Origin: Epiperipatus broadwayi
Lineage: Eukaryota > Onychophora > Udeonychophora > Euonychophora > Peripatidae
Direction: 5' to 3'
Assembly: GCA_028023455.1 (NCBI GenBank)
Contig: JAQFVV010000186.1
Location: 1,302,001-1,366,000, forward strand
Length of the DNA: 64,000 bases
Positions 11,587 to 25,575 of this stretch are shown piece after piece. The position numbers and the translations under genes are program-made. The notes under the pieces are model-generated. The model saw only the letters and a program-made list of their open reading frames with translations, made no database searches and was not told the DNA's origin. Numbering within the stretch: position 1 is the stretch's first letter; each line of letters opens with the position of its first letter.

Positions 11587-14500
11587 TGACACTCCATATG
11601 TTCTTGTCATTGCAGTTCTTATTACTATGTAATTATTCATATGTATATGAACATGTATGGTTTGTTCATCAAAATGTATTAGACAGCATGGTGAGTGTAT
11701 TGGCTTTTTACTTCTGAGTTTAAGATCAAGAAATACCATGGTCTTTCTTTTCAGTCACCTGAAAGCTCTTAACTGAAATATCAGTTGAGTTTTCTTGAAG
11801 GCAAAATGAATGTTTGTGTGAATGAAAAATGTTTTTCCTAATATATATATATATATTGATAATCATGACAGACAAAAATAAATTATGACCCTTATTTCCA
11901 GGAGGCTGTAAAGTCACCAGTCAAGACAGAAGTTGGTGGCTGAAAGTGGAGAATGCTAAGAATCTCCTGATTGTGGACCCAGTCTGCCATTTGATGACAG
12001 ATTAGATACTTAAAACTGAAGATCACTTTAATGTAAAGGAAGATTGCAAGAATTAGAAAAACTGTCTTATATTAAATGGGACATTATTGGACTTTGTAAA
12101 GCTAGAAAAAAAAATGAAGAGACAATTGATTTAAAAAGTAAACATATACTCTGCTACAAAGGTACAAATATTGGAAGTACAAGTGGGGTAAAATTCATTA
12201 TAAATGAAAAGTGTTAAAACAACATTGTAGAGATGGATGGTGTATCAGACAGATTGGCAAGATTACTTAGTCAAATTAAGAGCAAATACCAAATGCAGAT
12301 AATTCAGCCTTATATGACAACAAATAGAGGATTTTTATATGGATGTACAAAAGGCTTTTGATCAGACCAAACAACATTTTAAAATTGTTATGTGAGACTT
12401 TAAGGCCATAATTAATAAACAATTGAAAGATGAAAATGCTGTAGGCAAATTTGGTTGTGGTAATAGAAATGAGAGAGAACGTAAACTTGTGGAGTTTGCA
12501 GAAAAAGAAAAATTTTATAATATGAATTTTATTTTTGAAAAAAATGTTAAAAGAAAATGGACATGGAAGCATCCAAATGAAGGTACATCAGAATTGGATT
12601 ATATTTGGGCTAATAGAAAATATATATTTCAAGATTGTAATGTTGTTAATAAATTTAACATAGGAAGTGATCATTGATTATGTAAGGTACATGTTAATAC
12701 AAAACTTGAGAGACAAAAATTAGTAAAAAAAAGCAATATTCATAGTTGATATTCTCAATCTTCAGAAACATTCTAATATATTTAAATTAGAACATACAAA
12801 TCGTTTTCAGATATTAACAGATTTTAAACATGATTCAGATTTGAGTGAAATTAATAGGAAAATAACTGATATAAATGATTAAAACTACAACAGAGATAGC
12901 TAGTAAAAAAAGCAACAATTAATCAATAAAATTTCTACTGAGATTAGAAAATCTATGAATAAAAGAAGGAACATGAAAAAATATAAAAATGATGCAATAA
13001 GAAGAATTGAATATTTTGAATTTTGTAAAATTGTGTGAAAAAGACTTAATAATGATATAAGAGCGTATAATTGTGTACTAGCAAGGAAAACTGTAGAAAT
13101 GAATAAAAGTCTCAATAAGAAAAAAAGGTGGAACTTTTACTAAAAAAAAAAGATGACTTCATAAAATGTGTAGAAGAGTTTTATCAAAAATTATATAGGA
13201 ATAAAGATCAAGAAAAAAATACCTACTACAATGATTATATCTTTAGAAATGGCACAGGATTTTAAATGAGAAAGTGAGATATGCAATTAAATGTATAAAG
13301 AAGAGAAAAGCTCCAAGTAATTCTGGAATTATAATCAATATCTTAAAAGAACCAGGTGAAGAAATAGAATTTTTTTTGGCAAAAATATATACCAAATGTC
13401 TAAATGATAAAAGATGTACCAGAGGATTTCATTAATATTAATGTTTAAAAAAAATGGTAAAGAAGATATTAGAAATTACAGACCTATCAACCTTTATCAG
13501 TTTTATACAAATTTTTACCAGGATAATTACAACTCATCTACAGAGAATTTTGAATTTCAACCAACCAAAAGAATAAGCTGGATTTAAAAGTGATTTCAGT
13601 ATAGTGAATCATATCCAGATATTGAGAGAAGTTATAGAAAGGACCAATGAATGTGAATTGCCATTATGCTTTGGATTTATTATGAAAAGGCATTTGATTC
13701 TAAAAGCATTCCTTCAGTGATTAAAACATTGGATCATCAAGGTATAGATCCAGGATGTTGTCATACTTTAAAGAATATTTATAAAAATGCAACAGAAACA
13801 ATTAGATTACATAATGATTTTAGGAATGTCAACATTGAAAAGAGTGTAAGACAGGGCGACTCCATATCTCCAAAACTTTTTACAGCAGTGCTGCAAGAAT
13901 TATATTGTGGATTAAAATGGAAAACTAAATGAATAAAAATTAATTGAGGATTATTTAAGTCATTTACAGTTTACAAATGATGTAGTTGTTTTTGCAAATA
14001 ATGCTTCAGAGCTTCAATAAATGTTGCAAGAGTTATTAGATGAAAGTAAGAAAGTAAGACTAGAGATAAATGTTAAAAAGACTAAACTAATGTTCAATAG
14101 ATTTTCTCAAAAGACAAAAATAAAGACTGATTATGATGAGTTAGAAGAAGTTAACAATTATAAATACCTTGATAAGATTATTAATACTGATGGAAACATA
14201 ATGGATCGAATTAATCATGGAATTAAACTTGGTTGGAATGCTTTTGGTAGAAATAACTTGATGCTAAATGGAAATATGCCTATGTGTTTGAAAAGGAAAG
14301 TTTTTAATAAATGTGTTTTACCAGTTCTTACTTATGGATCTGAGACGTGGACACTTAATAGAAGAGCAATACAGAGACTTCAGACCACTCAAAGAAGTAT
14401 GGAGAGATGCATGTTAAAAGTAAAAAGAAGAGATTGATAATGCAATACATGGGTAAGGGATCAAACAGATGTTACTGACATCATTGAAAGAATTAATGAA

Positions 14501-14745
14501 GTGGACTTGGTCTGTATATATTGCTAGAAGAAAAGAATAAATGGACAGTTGAAATATTAAACTGGATTCCAAAAAATTGTAAAAGACCCAGAAAGTGAGC
14601 ACATGTGATATGGATAGATGAAATAAGGAAGTGTGCAGGGATGGTGTGGTGAGGAGAGACCAGAAATTGGAGAAAATGAATTGAACTTGGTTTGACGATG
14701 GTTAATATATACAAAATTTAACGGAAGTTAACTACTCACTTATGA
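11587..14745 (+). mobile_element. Near-full-length RTE-clade LINE, inactivated
   Basis: The start is set by matching the minus copy ending at 44232; the two align from about 11590. The order is a 5' region, an AP-endonuclease (about 12000-12680, ending in the conserved S-D-H at 12671-12677), a linker (12700-13400), an RT (13420-14100) and a C-terminal region (14130-14745). RT motif A reads FIYYEKAFDS, with the first Asp replaced by Tyr near 13680. RQGDSISPKLFTA lies near 13849-13890. Motif C near 13970 reads FTND instead of FADD. The C-terminal block VFNKCVLPVLTYGSETWT is typical of RTE/BovB elements. Many stops. It uses the target-primed mechanism of LINEs; this copy cannot. Confidence 0.85.
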
Positions 14746-15039
14746 GTTATAAATAAATAACTGAATCTATTATTAGAAAAAGATTAAGAATAGATTAGAC
14801 CCATCTATTTTGTATTCAGAGTGAATATGCTCGCTAGATGTAAATATGACAATAATTTTAAATTTCTAATGAATTATAAAAAAGAGGGAGAGTGAATGTT
14901 AATTTTACAAATCTTCATATAAACAAACAAATAGATGTTAATTATTATAAATATCAGATAATTTTAAACATATAAATGTTCAAACATTTATAAAGAAAAG
15001 GTAGACGTATTATTAAAAAAATGAATTCATGCTTAACAT

Positions 15040-15452
15040 GCTTTCAGTACAATGCATACCATAATCATAGCTATCTTACGTTACTATTATTGGTGGTATT
15101 TAAATATACTTGCTTGTATTCAAATTCATTTTAATTTGTTGTGTAGTTATGTAAATTTTATTTGAAATCTTTTTAGAGAGCCCATTTTTTTGAGATAGGA
15201 ATGCTGGTATCTTTTTTTCATTTATCATGAATTAATCTTTGGCTATGTTACAAGCCTCTTTAATTTTTTATTTTTCCTCTCAGTATAAACTCTTTTTGCT
15301 TTCGATAAATCAAATTTATGGCCAGGGCATTGTTTGTGTTCTATAAAAATGGAAGAGTAGTTGTTACTTCTATTAGTTCTATTATAAAGATTGTTGTGTT
15401 TGACCAATCTTGTAGACAGATTGGCTTTTCCATTCCAAATCAAAGCTTCTTA
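15040..15452 (-). mobile_element. Inverted end of a Penelope-like element (GIY-YIG tail)
   Basis: This segment is the approximate reverse complement of 15830-16250. On the minus strand it encodes the C-terminal half of a GIY-YIG endonuclease (KANLSTRLVKHNNLYNRTNR, then GHKFDLSKAK and ERKNKKLK), followed by the same 3' untranslated tail. An inverted, 5'-truncated partial copy placed head-to-head with the main copy is a known layout of PLE insertions. Confidence 0.65.
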
Positions 15453-16255
15453 CATAGGAATGCAGAATTGTGTAAATTTGAAATTGATAAAAAAAAAAAA
15501 AATAGATGCATTTATTAAGGATCTACAAAATATGAGATACAATATTAATACAATTTATAATACGATTGATAGATTCTACAACAAAATGAAAAAAAAAAAC
15601 ACTGTAATATAAACCTAAAGATACTAAGAAATAAATAAGCTTGTCATATGTACCAAAAATTTCTAGCAAATGAAAAGGCATTTGTTCAGAGAAATTTAAT
15701 ATAAGCTTTCATTCTCCCCCAGCTTTAAATAACTTACTGAACAATTCGATAGATAAATTGTCCACCAAATCTACTTATCAAATAGTTTACAAAATCTCTT
15801 GCAGACAAGCCAGTTGCTGATGTGCCTATTATGGTAAATCAAAAGCCAGTCTATCTACAAGATGGGCCAAACACAACTATATAATAGAGCTAAAAGAAAT
15901 AACGAATATTCCTCCATTTTCATAGAAATGAACAATATGCTGGCCATAAATTTGATTTATCTAAAGCAAAATTTTTTTTGTACTGAGAGAGAGGATAGAA
16001 AAAGAAAATTAAAGAGGCTTGGACCATAGCCAAAGATCAATTCATGATACATAAACAAGATACCAGCACCCCTATCTCAAAGAAATGGACTCTCTAAGAA
16101 AAATTCAAATAAAATTTACATAACTACACAACAAATTAAAATGAATTCGAATATAAGAAAGTATATTTAAATACCACCAATAATAGTAATGCAAAATAGC
16201 TGTGATTATGATATGCATTGTACTGAAACATCATGAATAAAGCCAATTTTTGAAA
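15453..16255 (+). mobile_element. Penelope-like element, linker and GIY-YIG endonuclease remnant
   Basis: Plus-strand fragments give a linker (KKKIDAFIKDLQNMRYNIN near 15490-15560), then TYQIVYKISC near 15772-15800, YYGKSKASLSTR near 15830-15865, a GH-KFDLSKAK block near 15943-15975 and an ERE...RKRKLKR block near 15985-16020. The order of GIY-YIG core, conserved Arg, then His/Glu region is that of PLE endonucleases. The RT is missing and several frameshifts are present. The tail ends in TACTGAAACATCATG near 16220-16235; GAAACATC could be a decayed GAAACGUC hammerhead segment, but no full ribozyme is visible. Confidence 0.65.
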
Positions 16256-17400
16256 TACTGCCTACCTTTTCTTATAGGTTTAAAATTACAAGTGCAAAGA
16301 AAAGAGATAATATATTAAAGAAATCAGATAAGCAAATGAAAATCTATATGAAATTAAAATGTTTCAATTTTATATAGATTTCAATAGTGCTTTAATTTCA
16401 TATAGATTTCGATTTGCTTATTTGTTATTTATAATTAATTATTAACTTTATTTACACAAGAGTTTAAAATTAACATTCAGACTTTATGCTTTGAATAACT
16501 GATTAGAAGATTAAAATTATGAATGCCATATTCACATTTGAAGAATATATTATATCCACTCTAAATTTCTATTAATGTTAGGGCCAACCAGTCAATTGGC
16601 AGCTGGATAATTTTAATGGCTTATTACTACAATAACACAGAGTTAATAATAAATTTATGAGTTTATTTTACTCTGAATATAATAGTAATATTAGTAAAGA
16701 TTAGTAATTCAACTTGCTATTTGCTAGTGGAGAACAGGGTCTCTGTAGAATTTTAATATATTTCTCTTTAACTCTGTAACTTTGTAAGCATATAATTGGT
16801 CACACACACTATTCTGAGATAATCAAATTAGGTTCATGACTAGAGCTCTTCTTTACTAACTCAGAACATCAGAACTTACCACAGAACAAAACTTAAATTC
16901 AGAACACCATTTTTGGATTGTTTTTTTGCCTTCCTTTCAATTCTTCTTTTGCTGACCTTTATCATCTTTTTAATTTGCATAAACTAAGACTTTTATTAAT
17001 ATGCAAATTTTCCTGTTGCTTTTTGCAGATACTGATTTGGTTTTTTCTGCATATTAATTATTTCTTTTCTTTTTTTTAGCAATATTATTTTCTATATCTG
17101 TACACACACATTTATACAAACTTTAAATAAAATATACATGCACAGATATAGCAGTTAGCCAATAAGCTTAAAGAATAGATAGTGTTATTTTACTCTTTCT
17201 TATTTGCTAATTTATTCATAACCCATGAGACAATATTTTGTTTTCATTTAAAAATATATTAATCTATGCTTATTTCTTATTTACATTTATTAACTTCCAT
17301 CTGATTACGATATAAATATTGTAATAGTGAGATTTTTCTTTATTCCATATATAATTGATTATTAATTCAAAATTATTAATCTGTATTAATATCTAGATAG
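16256..17400. other. AT-rich stretch without recognised gene
   Basis: No coding region or bounded element is supported. A short local duplication (ATTTCATATAGATTTC-type words near 16345-16415) is present. Confidence 0.45.
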
Positions 17401-17401
17401 T

Positions 17402-18036
17402 ATATTATTGATTGATTATGATGAGTTAGAAGAAGTTAACAGTTATAAATACCTTGGTCAGATTATTAATACAGATGGAAACATAATGGATGAAATTAAT
17501 CATAGAATTAAACTTGAGGGAGTGCTTTTGGTAGAAATAACTTGATACTGAAAAGAAATATGCCCATGTGTTTGAAAAGGAAGGTTTTTAATAAATGTGC
17601 TTTGCCAGTTCTTACTTATGGATCTGAGACTTGGACACTTAATAGAAGAGCAATACGGAGAGTTCAGACCACTCAAAGAAGTATGGAGAGATGCATGTTG
17701 GGAGTAACAAGAAGAGATCGAAAACACAATGTATGGGAAAGAGAACAAACAGGTGTTACTGACCTCATTGAAAAAATTAAAAGACTGAAGTGGAGTTGGG
17801 CTGGACATATTGCTAGAAGAGATGATAATAGATTGACAATTTACATTTTAAACTGGATTCCAAGAGATTGTAAAAGACCTAGAAAAAGACCTCATGTGAG
17901 ATGGATGGATGAAATAAGAAAGTGTGCAGGGGTGATGTGGAGAAGAGAAGCTAAAGATATGAAAAGATGGATTGAACTTAGAGAGACCTTCATCCTGCAG
18001 TGGATTGATAATGGTTGATGATGATGATGAGTATAT
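17402..18036 (+). mobile_element. RTE LINE 3' fragment with 158-codon open frame
   Basis: This 5'-truncated copy begins in the RT thumb region (DYDELEEVNSYKYL near 17415). An open frame runs 17542-18018 and reads through the C-terminal domain: VFNKCALPVLTYGSETWT, MERCMLGVTRRDRKHN, KWSWAGHIARRDDNR and VRWMDEIRKCAG, ending in QWIDNG. Right after the stop comes a TGATGATGATGA tail, the simple-repeat 3' end typical of RTE elements. It is the least decayed RTE copy here. It lacks the RT catalytic motifs, so it is a dead-on-arrival insertion. Confidence 0.85.
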
Positions 18037-18309
18037 TATACTACTTTCAATTTCAAACAATATTAGCAAATGAAAATATTAATATTACAAGTTTAATACA
18101 TAGATGGGTGCATCCTATTCTTTATCATTTGTTAATACAGAGAGGGTTATTTATTCATAGCTTGTAGGAAAGTAGTTTATTTATGTTTCAGTTTCACATC
18201 CATTAAACTATGCTTATTGGAAATTTACAATTTTAAATACTATTTTAATATTAACAAAAAAATTTAAAATTATGATTCAATGTCAATTTTTTTATATAAT
18301 TTATTGTAA

Positions 18310-18400
18310 ATTCAAATTAAACCACTAAACATCATACGATTACCATTCTTTATCCTTACACAAACTGGTGCTGCTGTATGGAGAGTTTTGCCTCTATGTA
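18310..18400. repeat. Shortened copy of the hammerhead-bearing repeat
   Basis: It keeps only both outer ends: AAACCACTAAACATCATACG at the left joined to TGTATGGAGAGTTTTGCC at the right, as found at the rims of the copies at 8.2 and 54.3 kb. The ribozyme-like core is deleted. Confidence 0.45.
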
Positions 18401-19140
18401 AGTTCAAATGATTAGTATGACCTTTGCATATGGCTAACATATTATATTTATTAGCAAACAAAAGCTTTTTAACAGCAAAAGATTTATTCTATTCTTTTTT
18501 GTTTGCTAATAGAAAGAATTTATTTATTTAGAATTCACAGGAGAAAAGTTTACATCCCTCCCGAATTTATGTATTAAAAGTAATGCTTATATATAATACA
18601 ATAAATTACAACATGAATATGTGTAACACTTAATAGAATCATTTAAATAATAAATGCCATTATAGTAAATGATTTGCATTCCAACTTAACATTCAACAAT
18701 ATGATAATAAGGAAACAATTCCACTTTCTTACTTAGTTTTCTTTGTTTATAAAAAAAAATTGCCTTAAATAACTAAGGCAGAAGATGTATATAATGACCA
18801 AAGATATCCAATCATGTTTGTAAGATATTTATTAAACATACTGATTTTTATTTAATAAAGTAAATACGTTGTACAGGCTTAAAGCTGCATTTATATATGT
18901 AATATATGTGCGATTCGAACTCAGACTTTCACACAAAGAATTTTTTTGCTGATTTGAATGCTATTTGATTTTTGATTCAAACATATTCATTTTGTGTAAT
19001 GAACTATGCCTTTTTTATTTTACATTTGTGATTGTTTCTTTCTTTGCACAAAAGTTTAACATTACTTGGATTACAACTTTAGCCATGCTCTCTCTTCATG
19101 ATTATAAAAGACAGATGAATTAATAGTTTTGGACCTGATC
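18401..19140. other. AT-rich stretch without recognised gene
   Basis: No supported feature was found. Confidence 0.45.
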
Positions 19141-19149
19141 TTAAATTTT

Positions 19150-19780
19150 TATACATTAATGAATGTTGAGTTATTCAAGTTTTAAGATTTTCCATAATAT
19201 ACATATGGGTATCCTTTTTGGCTGCAGTTTACAGCAAAGATTACATCGAGCTGGTCCAATGTTAATATTTTGTCCTTTGTGTTGTTAATAAGCTTGTTTA
19301 AATTTATATGGCTTCTGAATCTGATATTTGCCTGAGCATATGTGCCATTTATTACATGTAAGTGATAAATATAGTAGAGTAGTCCAGCTTTTATTTTTTC
19401 TATGATCAACCATTTTATCAATTATCTTGGTTTTGAATTGCTCTCTATATATGTGCATTTTGCAATAGCCTGCTTTTATCAAGTGAGCAACATAATGCTG
19501 AATGTTAACAGTTTTATCTGATTCGTATTGACACAAATATTAATGGTGGTATATAAAGTTTTTTAACCTTGCTAAAATTTATGAGATGTAGGTACTCTAT
19601 ATTTTATATCTATCTATCCTCTAATATGAAGAGGGGGGTTATAACCATTTTTTATTGGAATGCATTGTGTTCTCATTAATTTTAAATCCAGATACTGAAT
19701 TATATTATTATCTTTCAATTCAACTGTCCAATTCAAGCCTGATTTGTGTTCATATCTAATGGATGCAATCATATGTAGTC
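19150..19780 (-). mobile_element. Penelope-like element fragment, truncated in GIY-YIG
   Basis: On the minus strand, 19770-19620 holds an RT-end-like block (LNWTVELKDNNIIQYLDLKL). The linker runs through 19536-19290 (CQYESDKTVNIQHYVAHLIK, then RKNKSWTTLLYLS). The start of the endonuclease lies at 19250-19182 (VIFAVNCSQKG, then YVYYGKS). It stops just inside GIY-YIG. It matches the plus-strand copy at 21310-22120, so the two lie inverted around the PLE at 19970-21260. Confidence 0.65.
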
Positions 19781-19969
19781 AGATCCTGGCTTACAAAGAA
19801 ACAAATATAATCAACCTGATATTAAACACATATGAAAATGAATGAATTTAAAATATCATCAACACATTTTTTTTCTTTTCAAAATAGTTCATAATTTTCC
19901 ATATATGTTAATAAATACATCAAACTTCTTTTTAAAACTTGTTTTTATATGACCATGATGAAAGTAAAA

Positions 19970-21260
19970 TACATCCAATGTTTTGACTATTTTATATAGT
20001 CTTTTTCAAAAAACACTAAAAAATAAAAATAAAAATACAATATATAATAATAAATATCACATATTCCAAACAATTGCAAAAATATTAAAAATACTAAAAG
20101 TTCTCTTTACTGCAACACCTTTTTCTATTACAAACAATCTCAACTTAACCTAATTTTTGCATTTATATACCAATCCAAAAAAATATCTTAAAACATTTAA
20201 TTAACAAACCTATTATTTTCTTTTTTCTTTTCTATTACCACCCAGTTTAATTCAGGTTTAATTTCACTAATATAAATTCTTTCCTTTATCATTCTTTCAT
20301 GATATGACTTTATACATTCTAAAGGTTTTATTTCAAAATCTTTATATTTAAATTTATTCATACGATTGTAAATAGCAGAATTTTTATCACTTAAATGCTG
20401 TTTTAATCTAGTTTCCAATTTATTTTTTGTCGTCCCAACATATGACATCTCTATATTCTTTTTAAAACAATCCAAACATTATATTATGTAAACTGAATTC
20501 ATAATCTCTAAATTATTACATTCCCTATTATTATTAATTTAAAAATGTAAACTTTTTTTTTTTTTATAAACTGGGTAAATGAAAACATTGTATATTTCTT
20601 ATTAATCCATTTAAAATAATTTTCTAACGTTAACAAACAAATCTTTGGATAGTCAAATAAAACATAGAGTCATAGATTACATGACCCCATTTCTTAACCT
20701 TGTAAGATATAAACATTGAGCATGCTTTCTTTGGCTAAGCATTTATCACAAAGCTTGTTGAGCAATTGACAATGCTCATTGTTTAAATCTTTGGATATAC
20801 TGAAACCAATATGAATTACCTTTTTTTCATTCTTATTCTTATTTAATCTTAGTCTATTTTTTATTTTAACAATATTTTTATTAAAAAATAAATGTTTAAT
20901 AATATTTCTAGGATAATCTTTTATAAAACACTCATGCTTTATCATATTAATCTCACGTTTAAACAAATTATTATTTGAACATAATTTAATTGCTCTAAAA
21001 ATTTTATTATTGATATTTATTTTACTATGATTATCAATATCTGATAACCAATTATTTAATAATTTCCAAAAAATTTTTTCCTCTATACAGAAGTTTCTAT
21101 AATAAGATTACTATTATTACCTTTTTTTCTTTTTACATCGTAATATCCATATATTCAATAACATTAATATTTTCTTTTTCCATAGTAAATTTAATTTTCT
21201 TCTCTTTACTATTAAAATATTTCAAAAAATTATCTGTCTTTCTTTTATTACATATAAAAA
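19970..21260 (-). mobile_element. Second Penelope-like lineage, linker and GIY-YIG remnant
   Basis: On the minus strand, an RT-end-like block lies near 21190-21140 (KENINVIEYMDI). A linker open frame spans 20966-20694 (KHECFIKDYPRNIIKHLF, then KKVIHIGFSISKDLNNEH). An endonuclease frame spans 20475-20197 with MSYVGTTKNKLETRLKQH and a C-terminal SEIKPELNW block. It is diverged from the family at 19.2 and 21.5 kb. Just downstream on the same strand (about 20012-19975) a hairpin flanked by TTGAAAA and AAAACATT looks like a decayed hammerhead, as known from PLE terminal repeats. Confidence 0.6.
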
Positions 21261-21261
21261 T

Positions 21262-21263
21262 TG

Positions 21264-21298
<35 letters not shown>
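21262..21298. repeat. (TA)n/(CA)n microsatellite
   Basis: A run of TA dinucleotides passes into CA repeats. Confidence 0.9.
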
Positions 21299-21309
21299 TG
21301 CACTTCAAA

Positions 21310-22120
21310 ATAAAATTAATCACATGTTCACAAATTTGAACACAAATTCAGGTTTGAATTGAACAGTTGAACTGGATGATATTAATGTAATTCAATATCT
21401 GGATTTAAAATTAAAGAGGACACAATGCACTCCAATATAAAATGGTTATAACTCCATTCCCCATATTAAAGGATACATAGACATATAATCTAAAGTATCT
21501 ATGGCTCATAAATTTGCAGGACTAAAACACTATTTATACTGCATTATTTGTGTCAATATGAATTGGATAGAACTGAGAACATTCAACAATATGTTGTTGT
21601 CTTGATAAAAACAGAGTATAATAGAATGCACATACATAGATATACAGAGCAATTCAAAACCAAAATAATTAGTAAAACTGTCGATCATAGAAATAATAAA
21701 AGATGGACTACTCTACTATATTTATTATGTATGGGTAATAAAAAAACAAATATATGCTAGGGCAAATTTAATGTCAGATTCAGAACCCCTATAAAATTAA
21801 ACAAACTTATTAACAATACAAAAGACAAAATTTTAACATTGCCCAGCCCAATATGGTCTATGCTATAAACTGAAGACAAAAAGACTTCTCATAAGTGTAT
21901 TATGATAAAACCAGGGCAAATCTTAGAACTAGAATGACTCAACATTCACTAAGGTATAAAAAATATAAGATTAAACCCAAAGTCATTAATTCATCTGTCA
22001 TTCATAATCATGGTCATAGTTCGGACCTAAGTGTTGTCAAAATTATGTGCAAAGAAATAAATGATCGCAAATGTAAAATAAAGGAGATACAGTTCATAAC
22101 ATAAAATGAATATGTAATGT
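21310..22120 (+). mobile_element. Penelope-like element, RT end, linker and GIY-YIG
   Basis: Plus-strand pieces give NSGLNWTVELDDINVIQYLD near 21350-21410, the linker CQYELDRTENIQQYVVVLIK near 21548-21610 and NKLINNTKDKILTL near 21798-21842. An endonuclease frame spans 21895-22104 (YYDKTRANLRTRMTQH, then VIHNHGHSSDLS, then RKCKIKEIQFI). In the Y-Y-x-K-T start the usual Gly is Asp, a likely inactivating change. It is the same family as the minus copy at 19150-19780. Confidence 0.65.
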
Positions 22121-22276
22121 ACCAAAAATCAAACACCATTCAAATTAGCAAAAAAATTATGTTCTCCACAGATTAAGCATGAAGATGATGCAAAAGTGCT
22201 TGAAATAGAGTTGGTACAATTTAAATTGTTTTAACATTTTTTTGCATTTAATGATAGATATCTAATGCAATAAATT

Positions 22277-23567
<1,291 letters not shown>

Positions 23568-23654
23568 TACATATACTATATTGATAATAGGTATTTATAG
23601 TTTTACACACAAACACACAGACACACACACATATATATATATACATATATATAT

Positions 23655-24600
23655 AACCAACTTCCATTCTTAGATGTTTTAATTGAAAGAAAGAAGGATC
23701 AGTTTTTTATCCCATGGTATATATATATATATAGAAAACAATCATACACTGGGAGATATATATATTTTCCTTCTCATCACTATCTAGCATAATTATTTTT
23801 AGTGGCAAAGACATTGTTAGATAGAATTAAGACACTTTCTGATGACAGCCACTTTCACCAAAATATCTATGCTACTACAAAAATGCTTCTTCATAATGGT
23901 TTTGATCACAGGATTATTAATAGGGCTTTTTCATATAATAAGAAAAAAGATTTGGATACTTCAAAAATTGAGACTGTTCCATTATATATAAAGAGAATAA
24001 CTGATAAAATTGGTAGTTTTATAGAAAAATAATATCTACACAATTTATATTAAATTTAAAAAAATTAATGAAGTATTTGCACACCCTAAAGATAAAATTC
24101 CTTTGGAGTGTCATATGATATATAAAATTCCATGTGGAGTTTGCTTACATTTCTACATTGGACAGACCAATTGTAGAATAAACATAAGAAAGGAAAAACA
24201 CATTTTGGCAGTTCGAGAAAAATCTAATTCATCATCCATTTATTCACACATTAAATTAGCTAACTATGACATCAATATCAGTGCAACACATATTCTGGCA
24301 AAAATTGAACAGTATTACCAGAGATTGCTAAGGGAAGCTATAGAGATTTTTAAAAGACCCAAGAACATTAATAAAAAGTATGAATTAATGAAAATTAACA
24401 ATATTTGGAAAAAGCTATTGGAGGTTAAAATATTTTTTATAACATCTCAACCAATAGAATTTAATAATGAAGAGAAAATAACAAACATAAAAAATAATGA
24501 TTTTAAATCTCATCACATACATTATTATGATTTGAGAAAGAAAAAGATCTGAGGAAAGTACTTGATATTGTACTGAAACACCAGCTATTTGGTTATTATA
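23655..24600 (+). mobile_element. Penelope-like element with nearly continuous GIY-YIG frame
   Basis: It begins with PFLDVLIERKKDQF (near 23662), an RT-end block of PLEs. After an interruption by TA repeats there is a linker frame 23802-24032 and then a 149-codon frame 24103-24552. The latter starts MIYKIPCGVC, then FYIGQTNCRINIRKEKH, a PLE GIY-YIG core with the conserved Arg/His region, and continues with LLREAIEIFKRPKNINKK, the helix carrying the catalytic-type Glu. CTGAGGA at 24549 overlaps the stop codon and is followed by a hairpin AGTAC/GTACT and GAAAC at 24575-24579, a hammerhead-like remnant lacking a clear stem I. Confidence 0.7.
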
Positions 24601-25575
24601 TTTTTATTACACTGAAGCTCCCAGATATAATACTATGAATTCATCATTTATCTGTGAGAATATTGAAATGTATATGTAATGTTCAATAAGTGGGGGGAGG
24701 GGGTATATAATTTACTATAGCAGCATTTACTATTTAAATGATTGTAATGAATGTTATATATAAGAATCGGAGCAACACTTAACAGAATTCCTTTATGTAT
24801 AAAAAAAAACATTAAGTTTATTATTTAAATTGGTTACTGACTTATTAACATCGGACTGTCTTTTTTTCTAAATAAAATAATAAACAGAAATTTCTATACA
24901 TTAAAATACTTTCATTTACATTCCTTACAGTTATTAAATTATAATATCTGATTTATTGGTAGAAGATTCTATTATACAGTAAGAAATAAAAAAAATTGTG
25001 AGACTTTACTTATACATTTATGTGTTTACTGTAAGTTTTATCTCTATGTAAGAATCAGAAAAAGCACTAAAAATTTACTATTTTGATTAGTTGCTGTTTT
25101 ATTAACATATGACTGTGGGTTTTTTCTAAATAAACTTATAAACAAAAAATTTTACATATTAAAATATATATGTGGATTTTGCATTATATTAAAAAAAAAT
25201 CAAAAATTGAAAAAACAACTTCAGGACTAACTTTTGATATATTTAAAAATTAATGATGTCTGATAACTTTTATATATATGATAATCTGCTATAAGATCAT
25301 GTGGTGATACACACACATACATTTTTAAATATGTATATTATGGCCCTATGCTATTGCACATGACTTAAGGGTTTATGTTATTTAAAAAAATAAGAGAAGA
25401 ATGAAACATGATAAAATTTATTGTGATATAAACATATATGTGAATTATGTGATCCAAGTTTTGTTTAATTGATTTAATCAGTCTATTCACGTAACTGTAA
25501 GTACTTAGTACATAATTTTAGTGGCATAAAGATTATTAGTAGCCTGCTATTCTTCTGGTTAGAATATTTACTTAC
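24601..25575. other. AT-rich intronic stretch
   Basis: This lies downstream (minus-strand sense) of the SLC6 exon at 25576-25719 and is read as intron. The fourth recognisable exon was not found. Confidence 0.4.

Noticed and set aside
12276-12572. 98-codon minus-strand open frame
   Set aside because: It is antisense to the RTE endonuclease region, with Phe/Ile/Leu-rich chance translation.
16205-16240. Possible complete hammerhead in the PLE tail at 16.2 kb
   Set aside because: Only GAAACATC is present; no CUGANGA with a consistent stem II could be placed.
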